Source: Candidatus Hodarchaeota archaeon
GTDB taxonomy: Archaea > Asgardarchaeota > Heimdallarchaeia > Hodarchaeales > YT1-039
Direction of reading: 5' to 3'
DNA: 16,916 nt
Assembly (NCBI GenBank): GCA_016840025.1
Contig: JAEOTF010000238.1
Span: forward strand, 1-16,916
In this document: positions 14,424 to 16,916 of the stretch, in pieces
Layout: every line of letters starts with the position of its first letter
Numbering within the stretch: position 1 is the first letter of the stretch
Made by a program: the position numbers and the translations under genes
The notes under the pieces: model-generated
Seen by the model: only the letters and a program-made list of their open reading frames with translations
The model's database searches: none
Told to the model about the DNA's origin: nothing

Positions 14424-16022
14424 TTAATTGGGATATCCAATTTCAAATATGTCAGCAAGTAGACTCTGTGTATTTCTATCCGAGCGAAAGATCATTGTAA
14501 AGGTTATTCCTTGATATTCTACCTCCTTTGGGGTAGTGCTATTTAAAAATGGTAAATATTCCTCTAGAACTGGATATCTCGCGTTTGTCCAGACCACAAA
14601 CCTGACATCTCGGGATTGAAAACGTTCTTTAATAGAACCTACAGTTTCTTGTTCAAAAAAGTCATAAGAACCATAAAAATTAGAATCTCCTAGTTCACTA
14701 GCAAGGTGTACAGACTTCAAATCACAAATAATAGTACCTTCGGAGTAGATACTTGCTAAATAATGACCAGCTTCTACAGGCTCATGATAACGGTCTAAAT
14801 TGAATGTATGTAAGTAAATAGTAACAGTAAGGCCACCCATTAAGAGATAAAGGATCATAACAACCCCTAAAATTAATGAGGACAGAGTACTTTTGTTTAT
14901 AAAGACATAAGAGTAATTTAGCTGGATTTTTTCTATTATGAAGTCCACTACTATAACGATACTCAAAGTGCCTATGATGATTGTTTGCGGAAGGATAGGT
15001 AGAAGATATCTATCCCAACCACTATTTCCTCCCAAAACACGTGAGAGAGAGAGTACAAAGATAAAACTCGCAAAAAGAAAATATATCGTATCAAGAGCAG
15101 AGTTTCGTATACTTTTCAAGGTAATGATTAAGATAGGATAGATGAATAAAGAAAAAAAACCGATAGCCATGGAAATTTTGATTAGATTCCCAGGAAAATG
15201 AAACACATTTACGAGAAGGTTACTAGATGACTCAATTCCTCCTGCAATTCCTTTTCCGCTCAGATAATGCTCTAAAGGAATCCACGGATTACCGAAGACA
15301 ACTGCCTCTCTTAAAAACCATAGTGATACTCCAAGCAGACCAATACAAGCAGCCCCTATTATTTGAATCCATCGTTCTCCGATTTCGTGCCGTTTAATAT
15401 AGAAGAAGGGAATGAATAAAGGAATTAATGCCCAGCTTTCATAACGGGTTATACATGCTAATGAGAAACAAAACCCAGAAAGGAAAAGACTGTAACGATG
15501 ATTATTCATGTCTATAAAGAAAAAAACAGTAAGAAGAAGGAAAAGACCAAAAAGTATCTCTGTTAGACTGGAAACAGAATAGATTACGTGTACCGGATTC
15601 GTGGCGATAAGTAAACCGCTTAAATTAGGAATACGAGAGTCATCGGTAGCTCGTTTAGCAGTTACATAAGTAAATGAAACAGTTAAAGTCCCTAATATCA
15701 GATTAAGAAGTTGAAGTGACTTTATAAGGGCTATATTGAAAAAATTTGTGATTAAAAGAAAGATGGCTCCAATATATGCAAAAAGAGGTAGAAATATGCG
15801 ATTATGCCCTGTAGTAAAAAAAGGATCCTCATGAATAGTCTTTGAGTAGAAAATCCATGTAAACCCATCGTAAAACCAGTCAGAAAGAAAGAGATATGCA
15901 ATAAATCGTAATAAAAAGCCCAAAGCAGTCAGAAAAAATAACATTCTATGTTTAACAAAAAAAGAATCTTTTCTCTTTATCAATTGTATAATGGAAATAA
16001 AGCCTGCATTTTTTGAAATCAT
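14424..16022 (-). CDS. GT-C membrane glycosyltransferase (PMT/ArnT-like, GT39-like)
   Basis: The 532-residue protein has about 10-12 membrane helices over residues 28-400 and a soluble C-terminal part of about 120 residues. The first loop after helix 1 carries DWFYDGFTW (D48, D52), matching the acidic loop-1 motif of GT-C enzymes that use lipid-phosphate-linked sugars. The segment CITRYESWALIPLF is typical of the PMT/ArnT group. Such enzymes transfer a sugar to a protein or lipid on the outer face of the membrane, which in archaea usually means surface glycoproteins. It follows the cyclase-family gene by 63 nt on the same strand and may share its transcript, without obvious functional link. 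AAGGAG lies about 12 nt before the ATG at 16022, a rather long spacing. The GT-C call is good; the donor and acceptor are unknown. Confidence 0.8.
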   Translation of the reverse strand: MISKNAGFISIIQLIKRKDSFFVKHRMLFFLTALGFLLRFIAYLFLSDWFYDGFTWIFYSKTIHEDPFFTTGHNRIFLPLFAYIGAIFLLITNFFNIALIKSLQLLNLILGTLTVSFTYVTAKRATDDSRIPNLSGLLIATNPVHVIYSVSSLTEILFGLFLLLTVFFFIDMNNHRYSLFLSGFCFSLACITRYESWALIPLFIPFFYIKRHEIGERWIQIIGAACIGLLGVSLWFLREAVVFGNPWIPLEHYLSGKGIAGGIESSSNLLVNVFHFPGNLIKISMAIGFFSLFIYPILIITLKSIRNSALDTIYFLFASFIFVLSLSRVLGGNSGWDRYLLPILPQTIIIGTLSIVIVVDFIIEKIQLNYSYVFINKSTLSSLILGVVMILYLLMGGLTVTIYLHTFNLDRYHEPVEAGHYLASIYSEGTIICDLKSVHLASELGDSNFYGSYDFFEQETVGSIKERFQSRDVRFVVWTNARYPVLEEYLPFLNSTTPKEVEYQGITFTMIFRSDRNTQSLLADIFEIGYPN

Positions 16023-16085
16023 GGAAGTTAATTCTCCTTCATTCGTGTTATTATAATATTTCCATTGTTATTGAAACATTCTTTA

Positions 16086-16778
16086 TCATAAAACCTCAGC
16101 AAAGGCTCTCACAGGCATAGTAGCTACTTTTTTACCTTTAATGGGAACAACAAAGAATCTAAAAGTTCTTCCATATAGTGATTCTAGATTTGTTAGATTC
16201 TCAACAATAAGAATATCATTCTGCAAGAATAAAGTATGGGCAGGTCTTGCCAGATTACGGGAATCATCTACATTGACTGTGTCTACACCAACAAGTTTTA
16301 CGTTTTTATTAATGAGAAATTCTATTATTTCCTCAGAAATAAACGGATATTCATAATATTGTTCCGTTCCCCAATAACAAGACCAATTAAAATTGAATAA
16401 AACGGCTTTTCCAGTAAAGTTAAAATTTTGGGGAAGTCTTTCGAGACTGATTGATTGAAAAGCAGAAGAATCTCGAACATCAATTATAATACCTGGAAGG
16501 ATGACTTCATCCAGTGTTATTTCACTAATATCCCGTTTATCTGGATAACGATGGTACGGTGAATCTAGATAAGTGCCTATTGAAGTTTGAAAGACCATTT
16601 CTGTAATTTCAAATGAAGCTTTTCCTTGATACTTTGGTTTTGATTGTTCGTGTGTAAGAAAGGGATAAATCTTAGCTGAATAAGTGATATAAGACCCATT
16701 TTCACTTTTCATCTTAAAACCGGGCATTCCATCCTCAAAAACGTGGCTAAGATCAATGAATCTCATATTCAGAACCAT
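16086..16778 (-). CDS. cyclase-family (kynurenine formamidase-like) protein with altered metal motif
   Basis: The 230-residue product has the fold pattern of the cyclase/KynB family: FIDLSHVFEDGMPG at the start, a central motif, GVDTVNVD (164-171), a histidine in ARPAHTLFL (H181) and a glutamate in IVENLTNL (E193). The family motif HxGTHxDxPxH appears here as SIGTYLDSPYH (66-76): two metal-binding histidines are replaced by S66 and Y70, while D72 and H76 remain. I recall GTY variants as a subgroup of the family, so this may be a divergent functional group, not a decayed enzyme, but the classical zinc site cannot form in full. Members hydrolyse formamides, cyclic amides or isatin-like compounds; no substrate can be named here. 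ATG at 16778 is used; the ATG four codons later is also possible. First gene of a possible pair with the GT-C gene. Confidence 0.75.
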   Translation of the reverse strand: MVLNMRFIDLSHVFEDGMPGFKMKSENGSYITYSAKIYPFLTHEQSKPKYQGKASFEITEMVFQTSIGTYLDSPYHRYPDKRDISEITLDEVILPGIIIDVRDSSAFQSISLERLPQNFNFTGKAVLFNFNWSCYWGTEQYYEYPFISEEIIEFLINKNVKLVGVDTVNVDDSRNLARPAHTLFLQNDILIVENLTNLESLYGRTFRFFVVPIKGKKVATMPVRAFAEVL

Positions 16779-16916
16779 CTTTTAATATCCTAGTCTAACT
16801 ACTAGTATTTTGACATTAATTTTTGAATTATAGTCCTAACTATTCTTTCCAATAAAAGAGTAAATAATTAACATTAAACAGCAAAAAGATATCTTCGGCT
16901 ACAGACGAGGCTGATC
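16779..16916. promoter_or_regulatory. upstream region of the cyclase-family gene with a short repeat
   Basis: No gene is visible in these 138 nt. TAGTCTAACTA (16791-16801) recurs with one extra base as TAGTCCTAACTA (16831-16842), 40 bp apart, and the first copy overlaps a small inverted repeat, CTAGT/ACTAG (16790-16794/16801-16805). Two similar sites at this spacing just upstream of a start codon could be operator half-sites. This is inference. Confidence 0.25.

Noticed and set aside
1..16916. CRISPR array, insertion sequence or prophage genes
   Set aside because: I saw no regularly spaced repeats, no transposase or integrase and no phage structural genes. The only long exact repeat noticed is the 24-bp pair.

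Overview
The window looks like chromosomal DNA of an Asgard (Promethearchaeota) archaeon. This is inferred from gene content, not from a marker gene. The DNA is AT-rich, genes use ATG with some TTG starts and both leaderless-type and Shine-Dalgarno-type starts, and several genes belong to families typical of eukaryotes or Asgard archaea: an Arf-like small GTPase fused to a longin-type domain, a separate longin-domain protein, and a membrane protein that ends in an endonuclease/exonuclease/phosphatase (EEP) domain resembling eukaryotic Cwh43. A gingipain-type (C25) surface peptidase and a multiheme cytochrome c with a PGF-CTERM-like tail fit an archaeal cell surface.

Layout. 1-274 is an AT-rich leader with a strong A8/T8 inverted repeat. 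275-3065 (+) is a two-gene unit: a MoxR-type AAA+ ATPase followed after 16 nt by a large TraB/Tiki-superfamily protein with an unrecognised C-terminal half. 3066-3494 is non-coding with a terminator-like hairpin. 3495-5372 (+) is a secreted, membrane-anchored C25 peptidase. 5373-5951 has no convincing protein gene but holds a roughly 350-nt, locally G+C-rich, hairpin-dense stretch that I read as a candidate structured RNA or long leader; it ends in three mutually exclusive hairpins just upstream of the longin gene (5952-6692, +). 6685-9511 (-) carries a class I methyltransferase followed by the Cwh43-like protein, plus a doubtful small ORF. A 24-bp exact direct repeat links the methyltransferase gene to the start of that small ORF. 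9512-10041 is an AT-rich divergent intergenic region. 10042-11175 (+) is the Arf-longin fusion, convergent with the multiheme cytochrome (11299-12678, -). The cytochrome is divergent from an ATZ/TRZ-type amidohydrolase (12890-14374, +). The right end (14424-16778, -) holds a GT-C (PMT/ArnT-like) glycosyltransferase preceded by a cyclase-family (kynurenine formamidase-like) protein whose metal-binding motif is altered.

How the genes may work together. The window is not one operon. Two themes stand out. One is membrane and surface biology: the Cwh43-like EEP protein, Arf/longin proteins, GT-C glycosyltransferase, anchored peptidase and anchored cytochrome. The other is an AAA+/Tiki-like pair resembling parts of bacterial MoxR-associated systems but with no vWA partner here. 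The most interesting items are the Arf-longin fusion, the Cwh43-like protein with intact EEP residues, the cytochrome with two CxHCM motifs inside a duplicated module, the structured RNA candidate at 5541-5900, and the MoxR-Tiki pair.
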